A DNA stretch of 64,000 nt from Bacilli bacterium (lineage in GTDB: Bacteria; Bacillota_I; Bacilli_A; Izemoplasmatales; Hujiaoplasmataceae), in contig JAGYOE010000003.1 of NCBI GenBank assembly GCA_018399755.1, forward strand, positions 1 to 64,000. The letters run 5' to 3'. The notes under the pieces were generated by a model. That model saw nothing but the letters and a program-made list of their open reading frames with translations. It searched no databases and was not told the origin of the DNA. Positions 56,236-64,000 of this stretch are shown here, piece after piece. The translations under genes and the position numbers were made by a program. Within the stretch, counting starts at the first letter, position 1; each line of letters opens with the position of its first letter.

Positions 56236-57073
56236 ATCACTATTGTTTGTCCCAGGAAACAATCCCTCTATGTTACAAAATGCTGATATTTTTATGAGTG
56301 ATGCAATTATTTTTGATTTAGAGGATTCAGTTAATTTAGATGAAAAAGATAATGCTAGAAATCTTGTGGAAACATATTTACTTACTACTAAAGAATTACC
56401 TAAAGCAGTAGTATTAAGAATCAATCCAGTTAATTCAGATTTAGTTGATGATGACTTAAAGTTATTGCAGACTAGAAAAATAGATTATTTATTATTACCT
56501 AAAGCAAATAAAATTTCTTTATTTGTTTTGGATAAAATTCTAAAAAAAATTGAAAATAAAATTGAACTAAAACCTACTAAAGTAATTTGTTTAATTGAAG
56601 AGACAAAATCTGTTATTGATATTTATGAACTTGCTAAGCATGAAAGAGTAGAAGCTTTAATGCTTGGAGCTGAAGATTTAACAAGCGAATTAGAGATTAA
56701 CCGAACAACTGAAGGGAAAGAATTGCTTTATTCTAGATCAAGGATAATTTATGCCGCAATAAGTAATAAACTTATTCCTATTGATACTCCTTTTACAGAT
56801 ATTGATAATCAAGATGGTTTAATTCAAGATTGTAAAAATGCTTTAAATCTTGGTATGAAAGCGAAAACCGCAATTCATCCTAGCCAACTAGAAACAATTA
56901 ATGAGATTTTTTCTCCTAGTCAAAAAGCAATAAAGTGGGCTGAAGCTGTATTAAAAAAAGCAAAAGAACTTAATAAAGGAGCTTTTCAATTTGAGGGTAA
57001 AATGATTGATCGTCCTGTTTTAGAAAAAGCAAAAAAGATTATTGAAAAAGCTAAATTATTTGAACTAATGTAG
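56228..57073 (+). CDS. citE: citrate (citramalate) lyase beta subunit
   Basis: 281 residues of the HpcH/CitE family: RSLLFVPGNNPSML, SDAIIFDLEDSVNLDEKDNAR, VLRINPVNSD, CLIEETKSVIDIYEL, LMLGAEDLTSEL and TAIHPSQLETINEIFSPS. It is the subunit that splits the acyl thioester to release the 2-oxoacid. Overlap with citD and 8 bp gap to citF show one transcript. Confidence 0.93.
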   Translation: MFRSLLFVPGNNPSMLQNADIFMSDAIIFDLEDSVNLDEKDNARNLVETYLLTTKELPKAVVLRINPVNSDLVDDDLKLLQTRKIDYLLLPKANKISLFVLDKILKKIENKIELKPTKVICLIEETKSVIDIYELAKHERVEALMLGAEDLTSELEINRTTEGKELLYSRSRIIYAAISNKLIPIDTPFTDIDNQDGLIQDCKNALNLGMKAKTAIHPSQLETINEIFSPSQKAIKWAEAVLKKAKELNKGAFQFEGKMIDRPVLEKAKKIIEKAKLFELM

Positions 57074-57081
57074 GTGAAATT

Positions 57082-58608
57082 ATGTTAAACGGTGTAAAAA
57101 GAAAAATACCTAATAACTTACCTCGCTTTGTTAGTAGCGATGATTTTTTAAATAAAAAGAGAAAATTAGTGTCTAAAAAAAAGAAACAGTTAAAAACTGT
57201 TTTTTTCAATAGTTATGAAGAGGTTTTTGATAAATTCAATATAAAAGATAAAACCACATTATCTTTTCATCATCATTTACGTAATGGTGATAGAGTTATT
57301 CAAGAAGTTTGTAAAGTGATAAAAAACAATAAGCTCAATGATTTACACTTTGCGCCTAGTTCAATTTTTCCAAGTTATACAAATATGACTGAATTAATTA
57401 AAAAGGGTAATATAACGAATATTCATACTAATTATCTTAATGGTGAAGTCGCTAAAGTAATTAGTGAGGGTAAATTAAAAGGTAAATTAATAATGAATAC
57501 TCATGGCGGTAGAGCTAGAGCTATTGAAAGCGGAGATTTAGCAATAGATGTTGCTTTTATTGCTTGTCCTACAGTGGATAGATCTGGTAACGGTAGTGGT
57601 GCTATTGGGAAAAATGCTTGCGGCACATTAGGATATTGTGTTCCTGATTTAGAATATGCTAAAAAAGTTGTTTTAATTACTGATAATTTAGTTGATAAAT
57701 TAGATGATTACCAATTAAATGGTGAATATGTTGATGGAGTTTTAGTTGTTGATTCTATTGGCGAAGCAAAAGGGATAGTTTCAGGAACAACAGAAGTTAC
57801 TAAAGATCCTATAGGGTTAAAAATTGCTCGAGATTGTTCAGTTTTATTATCTGATTTAGGATTACTAAAAAATAACTTTTCTATGCAAACAGGTGCAGGA
57901 AAAACATCTTTAGCTGTAGTAAATTACATAAAAGAAATTATGATAAAGCAAGATATTAAAGGTGGTTTTGCTTCGGGTGGCATTACTAAGAGTTATGTTG
58001 AAATGCTAGAAGCAAACTTATTTGAAAAATTATATGATGTACAATGTTTTGATTTAGAAGCTGTTAGATCATTTAAAGAAAATATTAATCATATTGCAAT
58101 GTCGGCTTCTAAATATGGCAATCCTTTTGAAAAAGATATTATAGCTGAAAAGTTAGATTTTGTTATTTTAGGAGCTACAGAGATTGACCTTGATTTTAAT
58201 GTTAATGTAACTACTGATTCAAGCGGTTATTTAATCGGTGGTAGCGGTGGACATGCTGATATTGCTAAAGGAGCGAAAGTAACAATAATTATTTCACCTT
58301 TAATTAAATCTAGAATACCAATTATTAAAGAAAAAGTTACCACTATTACTACGCCAGGAGAAGATATTGATATTTTAATTACCGAAAGAGGAATTGCAAT
58401 AAATCCTAAACGAAAAGATTTAATTAAAAAACTTAAGTCTTCAAAAATTAAGGTTTTCGATATTAAAGAATTATTAGATAAAACTCATGATATTACTGGT
58501 GTTCCAGCAAATATTAAAACCGATGATAAAATTATCGGTTATGTAGAATATCGTGATGGTACTTATATTGATGTTTTAAGAAAAGTACATGATGACTATA
58601 TCAAATAA
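57082..58608 (+). CDS. citF: citrate (citramalate) lyase alpha subunit
   Basis: 508 residues of the CoA-transferase-like alpha subunit: LPRFVSSDDFLNKKRKLV, TLSFHHHLRNGDRVIQEV, MNTHGGRARAIESGDLAIDVAFIACP, MQTGAGKTSLAVVNYI and GGSGGHADIAKGAKVTIII. It transfers the acyl group to the CitD arm. It is full length and overlaps citXG by 20 bp. Confidence 0.94.
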   Translation: MLNGVKRKIPNNLPRFVSSDDFLNKKRKLVSKKKKQLKTVFFNSYEEVFDKFNIKDKTTLSFHHHLRNGDRVIQEVCKVIKNNKLNDLHFAPSSIFPSYTNMTELIKKGNITNIHTNYLNGEVAKVISEGKLKGKLIMNTHGGRARAIESGDLAIDVAFIACPTVDRSGNGSGAIGKNACGTLGYCVPDLEYAKKVVLITDNLVDKLDDYQLNGEYVDGVLVVDSIGEAKGIVSGTTEVTKDPIGLKIARDCSVLLSDLGLLKNNFSMQTGAGKTSLAVVNYIKEIMIKQDIKGGFASGGITKSYVEMLEANLFEKLYDVQCFDLEAVRSFKENINHIAMSASKYGNPFEKDIIAEKLDFVILGATEIDLDFNVNVTTDSSGYLIGGSGGHADIAKGAKVTIIISPLIKSRIPIIKEKVTTITTPGEDIDILITERGIAINPKRKDLIKKLKSSKIKVFDIKELLDKTHDITGVPANIKTDDKIIGYVEYRDGTYIDVLRKVHDDYIK

Positions 58609-59848
58609 TATATTAGAAGCTAGAGAAAAACGCGCTAAACTAATTAATAGTTTAGCCGAGCAAAATAAAGTAATTGTATCTTTAAAAGCAAATATACCTG
58701 GTAATAATAAATCAAGTTACTTAGCTTATCTTATTATTAATAGTTTTAGTTTTAATCAGTTAGAATTAGAGATAATTAAAAAACATTTTTTTGAATCAGA
58801 AGATGGTCCATTTTATCTTTTGGAAATTAATTCTATTGATTTACATGAAATAAAAGCAAAGTTAATTGCTTTTGAAAATAAATGGCCGCTAGGAAGATTT
58901 ATTGATCTTGATTTGCATACTCAAACTAAACAGATTTCAAGGCAAAGAAAACGCAAATGTTTTTTTTGCGATGATTTAGCAATAAATTGTATAAAAAATA
59001 ATAAACATAGTGTTAAAGAGGTATTTGATTATATAGAAAGCAAAACACTTGATTATTATCAAGGATTATTATTTAATTATATAGGCGAAAGTATAAGTTT
59101 AGAATTAAATCTAAATCCTAAGTTTGGTTTAGTAACAAAATATTCTCAAGGTTCTCATAAAGATATGGATTATAAACTAATGATTGAAGCTAAAAAGACA
59201 ATACTACCTTATTTTTATGATATGTTCTTGGCAGTTGTTAGAACTAAAAAGAATTTAAAAGATATTCTAATTATAGTTAAAAAAATTGGTATTGAAGCTG
59301 AAAAAGCTATGTATAAAACAACTAATGGCGTCAATGCTTATAAAGGTTTAATTTTTCATTTAGGTCTTATTGTTACAGCTTATAGTTTCATTATTTCTAG
59401 AAATGAAGATAAGACATTTTTAGAAGTAATTAAACAACTTGCAAAAGATTTCTTTAAATCTAAAGCTGATTTAAACACTTTTGGACAGTATGCATATAAT
59501 AAATATAATATCTCTGGAGCAATTGGTGAAGCGCTAGAGGGATATACACATGTTAGCAAAGCTTTAGAATATTTGATAGATTTTTCAGATTCAAGTTTAA
59601 TTCAAACATTAATTTTTTTTATTAGTGAAATTGAAGACACTACTCTCTTAAAAAGAGCGAAAACCTATGATTATTATCTAGAAGTAAAAAACAAGTTTAG
59701 AGATTTAGAAATAAATAAAAATTCTATAGAAAATTTAACTCAATATTGTATTAAACATAACTTGAGTTTTGGTGGTAGTGCGGATTTATTAATTGTGACA
59801 ATTTTTATAAAAAAAATTATGGTTATTTGTGATAAAATAAATCTTTAA
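58589..59848 (+). CDS. citXG: bifunctional CitX-CitG citrate lyase prosthetic-group enzyme
   Basis: 419 residues in two parts. Residues ~1-165 are CitX (apo-citrate lyase phosphoribosyl-dephospho-CoA transferase) with WPLGRFIDLDL and CFFCDDLAINC. The rest is CitG (triphosphoribosyl-dephospho-CoA synthase) with FGLVTKYSQGSHKDMDYKLM, KTTNGVNAYKGLIFHLGL and SFGGSADLLI. Fused CitXG occurs in several bacteria; separate genes are also common. It makes and attaches the CitD cofactor. CitC ligase, needed to acetylate the arm, is not present here. Confidence 0.9.
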   Translation: MMTISNNILEAREKRAKLINSLAEQNKVIVSLKANIPGNNKSSYLAYLIINSFSFNQLELEIIKKHFFESEDGPFYLLEINSIDLHEIKAKLIAFENKWPLGRFIDLDLHTQTKQISRQRKRKCFFCDDLAINCIKNNKHSVKEVFDYIESKTLDYYQGLLFNYIGESISLELNLNPKFGLVTKYSQGSHKDMDYKLMIEAKKTILPYFYDMFLAVVRTKKNLKDILIIVKKIGIEAEKAMYKTTNGVNAYKGLIFHLGLIVTAYSFIISRNEDKTFLEVIKQLAKDFFKSKADLNTFGQYAYNKYNISGAIGEALEGYTHVSKALEYLIDFSDSSLIQTLIFFISEIEDTTLLKRAKTYDYYLEVKNKFRDLEINKNSIENLTQYCIKHNLSFGGSADLLIVTIFIKKIMVICDKINL

Positions 59849-59887
59849 TGGCTATATTTAAAAATTTATTTTTTCAAGAAATTTCTC

Positions 59888-59916
59888 TTGACATATAGAT
59901 TAATAAATAGTAAAAT
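59888..59916 (+). promoter_or_regulatory. promoter for tRNA-Val and tRNA-Thr
   Basis: TTGACA at 59888-59893 and TAAAAT at 59911-59916 are 17 bp apart and 19 bp before the first tRNA. Confidence 0.75.
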
Positions 59917-59935
59917 CTTTATGCGAGTGAAATTT

Positions 59936-60011
59936 GGAGGTTTAGCTCAGTTGGGAGAGCATCTGCCTTACAAGCAGAGGGTCGGCGGTTCGAGCCCGTC
60001 AACCTCCACCA
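59936..60011 (+). tRNA. tRNA-Val (TAC)
   Basis: Acceptor arms GGAGGTT and AACCTCC pair, followed by A and an encoded CCA. The loop CTTACAA places TAC at 59969-59971, reading valine codons. The GGTTCGAGCC T arm is normal. Only one base separates it from the next tRNA. Confidence 0.97.
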
Positions 60012-60012
60012 C

Positions 60013-60089
<77 letters not shown>

Positions 60090-60123
60090 TTTTAAATTTT
60101 TTATGCTAATTATTGCATTTAAA

Positions 60124-60151
60124 GCGTACTATTCAGTACGCGATTTTTTTT
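60124..60151 (+). terminator. terminator after the tRNA pair
   Basis: GCGTACT at 60124-60130 pairs with AGTACGC at 60135-60141 over ATTC, followed by GA and a long T run. Confidence 0.85.
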
Positions 60152-60169
60152 TGAGTTTATGAGGTAATT

Positions 60170-61567
60170 ATGGATAAAACAACAGACAAAAAATCAAAAT
60201 TAATATTACATAAAAACCCAATCTGGAAAGGTCTCTTATATCTTAGTTTTCCAGTATTTTTAGTTAATATTTTAAAAACCTTGCATGATATTGTCGATGG
60301 AATATTTTTAGGGAGAGTTTCTGGAACATATGATGGCGGCTTATCTATTGCGACTGCAATGCAAAGTGCTGTATCTTTAACTTGGCCAATTTTCTTTGTT
60401 TTTATTTCATTTGGTATGGGTTTAAGTGTTGCTGGTAATGCTCTTGTTGGACAATATGTTGGTAAAGGTGATACTAAAAACGCTAAAAGATTTGCGAATA
60501 ATACCTTATTTATAGCTATTTTTTTAGGAGTATTATTTAATGTTTTTGTTTTTACATTCGCTCCGCAAATCTTAAGTACAGTTGCCAATAATGATACCGT
60601 ATATAAATATGCGATTACTTATTTACGAATAAGAAGTTTTGAATTACCGGTATTGTTTTTAAGTTTTGCTTTTCAAGCAATTAGAAGAGCAACAGGAGAT
60701 ACGGTTACACCAGTAATTGTTAGTGCTAGTGGATTATTACTTAATATGATTTTAACTCCTATTTTAGTGTTAGAATTAAATATGGGAATTACTGGTGCTG
60801 CTTTAGCAACAGTTGCAGCACAGGTTGTTTTAATACCAGCGATGGTTTATTATTTAGTTAAACCTAAAACTGGAATTAGTGTTAAATTTAGAGTTAGTGA
60901 ATTAAATAAAATCGTAGTAAAAGATATTTTTCGTATCGGTATTCCGGCATCTTTAGGACAGTCAATTCAAGCAGTTGGTTTTGTAATTTTAAACTTTTTG
61001 ATTTTCTCTTATGGTCCAGCAGTATCAGCCGCATTTTATATTGGAAATAGAATTAATTCCTTAGTAATGTTTCCGGTTTCTGCGGTGAGTACAATTGTCG
61101 CAATTTATATCGCACAGAATGTAGGTGCTGGTAATGTAAAACGTGCTAAAAGCACTGTGAAACAGGGGATTATATTGGGTTTTTTGATGATGGTAGTAGG
61201 CGTAGCTATAATATTGCCTTTTAGAGAACCAATAGTAAGGTTATTCAGTGAAGATCCTGAAGCTTTAAGACATGCGGCTACATATACTTTGTATATTGGT
61301 CTAGGATTACCATTAATGGCTTTATTTATGACTTATTTAAATACTTTCCAGGGAAGTGGAGAAACACAGTATTCATTTATTTTAGCAATTGTAAGATTAT
61401 GGATGTTTAGATTGCCGTTTGTTTTATTGGCTATGCACGTGTTAGAATGGGGTCCAGAAGGTATTTGGTATTCAATGTTAGCTAGTAATGTATTAGCAGC
61501 TATATTAGGTACTTATTTATATAGTAGAGTTAAGTTTATTCCAAAAACTAGGGAGGCGTTTTCTTAA
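60170..61567 (+). CDS. MATE family efflux transporter
   Basis: 465 residues, about twelve transmembrane helices in two related halves. PILWKGLLYLSFPVFL-like N-terminal helix, LVGQYVGKGDTKNAKRFANNTL, RATGDTVTPVIVSASGLLLNMILTPIL and NVGAGNVKRAKSTVKQGIILG are the usual NorM/DinF-type blocks. It exports organic cations or drugs using Na+ or H+. The substrate is not readable. The stop overlaps the next ATG by one base, so the two genes are co-translated. Confidence 0.92.
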   Translation: MDKTTDKKSKLILHKNPIWKGLLYLSFPVFLVNILKTLHDIVDGIFLGRVSGTYDGGLSIATAMQSAVSLTWPIFFVFISFGMGLSVAGNALVGQYVGKGDTKNAKRFANNTLFIAIFLGVLFNVFVFTFAPQILSTVANNDTVYKYAITYLRIRSFELPVLFLSFAFQAIRRATGDTVTPVIVSASGLLLNMILTPILVLELNMGITGAALATVAAQVVLIPAMVYYLVKPKTGISVKFRVSELNKIVVKDIFRIGIPASLGQSIQAVGFVILNFLIFSYGPAVSAAFYIGNRINSLVMFPVSAVSTIVAIYIAQNVGAGNVKRAKSTVKQGIILGFLMMVVGVAIILPFREPIVRLFSEDPEALRHAATYTLYIGLGLPLMALFMTYLNTFQGSGETQYSFILAIVRLWMFRLPFVLLAMHVLEWGPEGIWYSMLASNVLAAILGTYLYSRVKFIPKTREAFS

Positions 61568-62676
61568 TGAATAAAAAACTTGTATTTCCAGATTATGATC
61601 ATTCATTATTATCAATTCCAAATTCAATTTTAAACCACTATAATGTTAAAACAGAATATAAAGGACTACCTTATTTAGACAATAAGTTAAAGAATAACTA
61701 TCGTAATGTTATTTTTGTTTTAGTTGATGCTTTAGGGACAGAGATAATTAAAAAACATCTTGATAAAGCTAGTTTTTTAAATAATCACTTGCGAGATACC
61801 TTAACAACCGTTTTCCCTTCCACCACAACAGCCGCAACTACTACAGCTTTAACTGGTATCCCGCCAGTTGTTTCTGGATGGGTAGGTTGGCAACAATTCA
61901 TAAAAGAAGAGAACCGGCATGTTGTTTTCTTTATGAATAAAGATTATTATGATGATAATTATAAATTTACTTATAATGTTTCGGATAAGTTTGTTAAAAC
62001 AAAAACGATATATGAAAAAATTAAAACTGCTAATCCAAATGTTAATATTAAAGAGATCTTTCCAAAATTTAAAGAAAAAAATCATAAAACGATAAATGAT
62101 CAAGTGACTACTTGTTTAAATACTATAGACAATAATCAAAAGAATTTTATTTATATATATTGGGACCAAGTAGATTCTAAATTGCATGAATTTGGAACCG
62201 AATCAAAAGAAGTAGCTGATGAAATTGATCAAGTTAATCAAGCGTTAAAACGTTTGTTTAAACAAGCAAGTGAAGATAGCTTGATTATTGTAACAGCTGA
62301 TCATGGCCAAATTGATATTGAACCGATTAAAATATTTGAATATGAAGATATAACTAAAATGTTAGCCCAAAAACCTGCAGTAGAGGCTAGAGCGACAGCG
62401 TTTTATGTTAAAGAGGAATATATGGAAGATTTTCCAATAGTATTTAATAAACATTTTCATGATAAATTTGTTTTATATAAGAGTAAAGATTTATTAAAAA
62501 TGAATATTTTTGGATTTGGAAAAGCTCACCCAAAATTAAAGGAATTTTTAGGTGATTACTTTTCAATTGCAATAGATAAGTATGCCTTTAATCTTTTAAA
62601 TAAAAAACCCCATAAAGCTACTCATGCTGGTTTAGTAAAAGCTGAGATGTTAATTCCTTTAATAACAAATCATTAA
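61567..62676 (+). CDS. alkaline phosphatase superfamily protein (type I phosphodiesterase/nucleotide pyrophosphatase)
   Basis: 369 residues. VIFVLVDALGTEII gives the first metal Asp, TVFPSTTTAATTTALTG the threonine nucleophile, IYWDQVDSKLHEFG the second metal site and IVTADHGQIDI the third, with a late CTHAG-like THAGL histidine. No signal peptide is visible, so it probably works in the cytoplasm on phosphodiesters. Coupled to the MATE gene. Confidence 0.87.
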   Translation: MNKKLVFPDYDHSLLSIPNSILNHYNVKTEYKGLPYLDNKLKNNYRNVIFVLVDALGTEIIKKHLDKASFLNNHLRDTLTTVFPSTTTAATTTALTGIPPVVSGWVGWQQFIKEENRHVVFFMNKDYYDDNYKFTYNVSDKFVKTKTIYEKIKTANPNVNIKEIFPKFKEKNHKTINDQVTTCLNTIDNNQKNFIYIYWDQVDSKLHEFGTESKEVADEIDQVNQALKRLFKQASEDSLIIVTADHGQIDIEPIKIFEYEDITKMLAQKPAVEARATAFYVKEEYMEDFPIVFNKHFHDKFVLYKSKDLLKMNIFGFGKAHPKLKEFLGDYFSIAIDKYAFNLLNKKPHKATHAGLVKAEMLIPLITNH

Positions 62677-62678
62677 GC

Positions 62679-62722
62679 AAGTTTTTACTAAGAAAATTAT
62701 TTTTCGTAGAAAAACTTTTAGC
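62679..62722 (+). terminator. long imperfect hairpin after the phosphatase gene
   Basis: AAGTTTTT (62679-62686) with AAAAACTT (62710-62717), continued by imperfect inner pairing, then TTTAGCTTT. Probably the end of the MATE transcript. Confidence 0.55.
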
Positions 62723-62758
62723 TTTATATAAAAATGTTAATATTTAACGATTTAAATC

Positions 62759-62787
62759 TTGCTTTTTAATTTTGGTTTTGTTATAAT
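62759..62787 (+). promoter_or_regulatory. promoter of tRNA-Tyr
   Basis: TTGCTT at 62759-62764 and perfect TATAAT at 62782-62787, 17 bp apart, 18 bp before the tRNA. Confidence 0.7.
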
Positions 62788-62805
62788 GTAATAGCGTAAA
62801 AATAC

Positions 62806-62890
62806 GGAGGGGTAGCGAAGAGGCTAAACGCGGCAGACTGTAAATCTGCTCCCATTGGGTTCGACGGTTCGAAACCGCCCCCCTCCACCA
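62806..62890 (+). tRNA. tRNA-Tyr (GTA)
   Basis: Acceptor arms GGAGGGG and CCCCTCC with A and encoded CCA. The loop CTGTAAA places GTA at 62840-62842. A long variable arm and the GGTTCGAAACC T arm fit bacterial tRNA-Tyr. Confidence 0.97.
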
Positions 62891-62895
62891 TTTTT

Positions 62896-62920
62896 AAATC
62901 AGCTTATAGCTGATTTTTTT
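62896..62920 (+). terminator. terminator after tRNA-Tyr
   Basis: AAATCAGCT at 62896-62904 pairs with AGCTGATTT at 62908-62916 and runs into T. Confidence 0.87.
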
Positions 62921-62997
62921 ATATGAGGAAATTGTATTTTAAAATTAACAAATAATCGCCCTCTAGTAAAATTATACATTAAATTATTTTTCAAAAC

Positions 62998-63034
62998 AAA
63001 GAGGCTCATCCAACTACTGAGAGCCTCTTTATTT
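62998..63034 (-). terminator. terminator of the small reverse-strand gene
   Basis: AAAGAGGCTC at 62998-63007 pairs perfectly with GAGCCTCTTT at 63021-63030 over a 13-nt loop. On the reverse strand it is followed by TTTTGAAAAAT-type T-rich sequence; on the forward strand by TATTTAATT. Confidence 0.65.
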
Positions 63035-63126
63035 AATTAAATTAAACCTTCTTATTGTGGGTTATTATTTCTAGTGATTTGAAAACGCATAATTACCAAC
63101 AATGAAAATAAATGATATATAAGCGA

Positions 63127-63268
63127 TTACTTGTTTAAATCAGTTGGCTCGTTATTAACTAAATTAAACATTATGCTTACAAGCCCGCTAACACCAGCAA
63201 TGAACAAGAAGAAAATCAATAAACAAGAAAAAAGAATAGAAGCTTTTTTGCATGGAATTCATTTTCAT
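63127..63268 (-). pseudogene. small membrane protein gene with one frameshift
   Basis: AAGGAG and ATG at 63268 (reverse) start MKMNSMQK; the next frame continues KKASILFSCLLIFFLFIAGVSG and ends NNEPTDLNK with TAA at 63127. Adding one A in the A6 run near 63244-63250 gives a 47-residue protein with one transmembrane helix. It may be a real small protein hit by a homopolymer error or a fresh mutation. Function unknown. Confidence 0.5.
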
Positions 63269-63471
63269 AATTACAACTCCTTAGTTTGACATTTTATTTA
63301 ATTATACTCTTATCTAAAAATTAATTAAATCGTTTTTTAGAAAAAAAAATTTAATAATTTATTAATTTCATAGCTATAATTACAAAATTCTGACTCTATC
63401 TTCTTTTTAGTGAGTTTGATGACAGGCTAATTCTTACTGTTCAATTAATATTTAGTTTTGTTTTTGCTAAT

Positions 63472-63502
63472 AAATTGACAGTCAATTTTATTATATTATA
63501 AT
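63472..63502 (+). promoter_or_regulatory. promoter with palindromic operator for the metal-chaperone-like gene
   Basis: TTGACA at 63475-63480 and TATAAT at 63497-63502 (16 bp). The -35 box is the centre of an inverted repeat, AAATTGAC (63472-63479) and GTCAATTT (63481-63488), extended by TAAT/ATTA flanks. A repressor binding here would cover -35. Confidence 0.65.
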
Positions 63503-63539
63503 ATGTGTATATTAGGTAATTCATAAGGATGGGATTCAA

Positions 63540-63764
63540 ATGAAAAGTTTTACATTAAAGGCATTTGTTGTAAAGGATGCGAAAAAGAGTTAACAACAAT
63601 TTTTAGTAATATCTATGGCGTTAAGAATGTATCTGTATCACAAGAGGACTGTACAGTATCTTATGAAGGGTATATTTCTGAAAGGATTATTAGACAAGCG
63701 CTTAAAGGCAACTGATTATGAAATAGATAGATTTGATATTGAGTCCGAAAATAGAGCCCAATAA
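63540..63764 (+). pseudogene. heavy-metal-associated (CopZ-like) domain protein, frameshifted
   Basis: MKSFTLK begins in frame 1; the next frame carries GICCKGCEKELTTIFSNIYGVKNV and VSYEGYISERIIRQALKG, an HMA fold with a CCxxC metal loop; the end TDYEIDRFDIESENRAQ is again in frame 1. One base is missing near 63557 (A run) and one is extra near 63708. Repaired, it would be about 74 residues. The operator at its promoter fits metal-controlled expression. Copper is the likely metal by family; inference. Confidence 0.65.
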
Positions 63765-63777
63765 GGGCTTTTTTTTA
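63755..63777 (+). terminator. terminator after the HMA-domain gene
   Basis: AGCCC at 63755-63759 pairs with GGGCT at 63765-63769, loop AATAA including the stop codon, followed by T8. Confidence 0.8.
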
Positions 63778-63867
63778 TGATATGATATTACTTTCAAAAA
63801 TTACTTGAAAATATTTTTCTAGCGTTATAATAAAATAGGCAATAATGCGGTAAAGAAGGTGAATTGA

Positions 63868-63948
63868 GTGGAAAATTTAACCTGTGACGTCATCGAACTA
63901 GATAAAAAGAAAAGATTAGAGATAGAGGCACTTGAAAATGAAAAATAA
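63868..63948 (+). CDS. very small protein
   Basis: 26 residues starting at GTG after AAGAAGGTG: MENLTCDVIELDKKKR followed by an acidic tail. It overlaps the next start codon by 11 bp, which suggests a coupled pair. Promoter-like TTGAAA (63805-63810) and TATAAT (63826-63831) with a short 15 bp spacer lie upstream. No family recognised. Confidence 0.4.
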   Translation: MENLTCDVIELDKKKRLEIEALENEK

Positions 63949-64000
63949 GATAGGTGCTTATGTCTGTGAAAAACGTCAAGAAATAGAAAATATCAAGCGG
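63938..64000 (+). CDS. start of an unidentified gene (partial)
   Basis: MKNKIGAYVCEKRQEIENIKR runs off the right edge. The start lies inside the preceding tiny gene. The fragment is too short to assign; it resembles the first helix of many regulatory or ribosomal proteins. Confidence 0.4.
   Translation, partial: MKNKIGAYVCEKRQEIENIKR

Overview
The window is a very AT-rich bacterial chromosome segment that uses the standard code: TGA acts as a stop, for example for ispD, lgt and citF neighbours, and Trp is TGG. Shine-Dalgarno sites, TTGACA/TATAAT promoters, U-tract terminators, HPr kinase, WhiA, YutD, PcrA and CCA-encoding tRNAs point to a low-GC Bacillota. The compact gene set and sequence style recall free-living, fermentative relatives of the Mollicutes (Izemoplasmatales/Haloplasma-like); that placement is an inference. 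Most of the window is tightly packed and intact.

Layout. 1-8.9 kb: isoprenoid genes (ispD end, ispF), yutD, an Fe-S carrier, pgpA, an S1 protein, pgi, a reverse-strand lipid kinase, then the t6A cluster tsaE-tsaB-(broken rimI)-tsaD and glnS. 8.9-23.7 kb: pcrA-ligA-uvrA, a small membrane protein, hprK-lgt-whiA-acpS, a membrane thioredoxin-like protein, tex and a membrane protein. 23.7-31.1 kb: tRNA-Ser, then an accessory island. It opens with a strong, repeat-flanked promoter driving three 35-44 aa peptides that share a YW[DE]QF motif, followed by a 3'-truncated MFS exporter gene. A second, badly decayed copy of the same unit follows, then remnants of an AhpD-like enzyme, a permease plus thioredoxin-like pair and the probable 3' end of a group II intron. 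31.1-42.0 kb: two small genes, then reverse-strand yaaA-recF-gyrB-gyrA, and separately an SDR gene and mfd.

42.1-51.4 kb is a complete-looking lysine fermentation operon (maoC, atoDA, kal, kce, kdd, kamA, kamB, kamD, kamE, cobalamin adenosyltransferase). It is headed by a promoter that overlaps a perfect cre-like site and by a lysine riboswitch whose geometry suggests an ON switch. 51.4-59.8 kb is a methylaspartate-pathway glutamate fermentation operon (glmS-glmL-glmE-mal) followed by citrate/citramalate lyase genes (citD-citE-citF-citXG). It too has a cre-like site at its start, but glmS carries several frameshifts. Both operons depend on adenosylcobalamin, which the adenosyltransferase between them would supply, and both lead to acetate, butyrate or pyruvate. 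59.9-64 kb: tRNA-Val, tRNA-Thr, a MATE exporter, an alkaline-phosphatase-superfamily protein, tRNA-Tyr and several very small genes, two of them frameshifted.

The most novel items are the YW-QF peptide/MFS unit, a prolipoprotein diacylglyceryl transferase that itself starts with a lipoprotein signal and a surface domain, and the riboswitch plus catabolite control of amino-acid fermentation. Several frameshifts lie in A-runs, so assembly or sequencing error must be kept in mind for the isolated ones.
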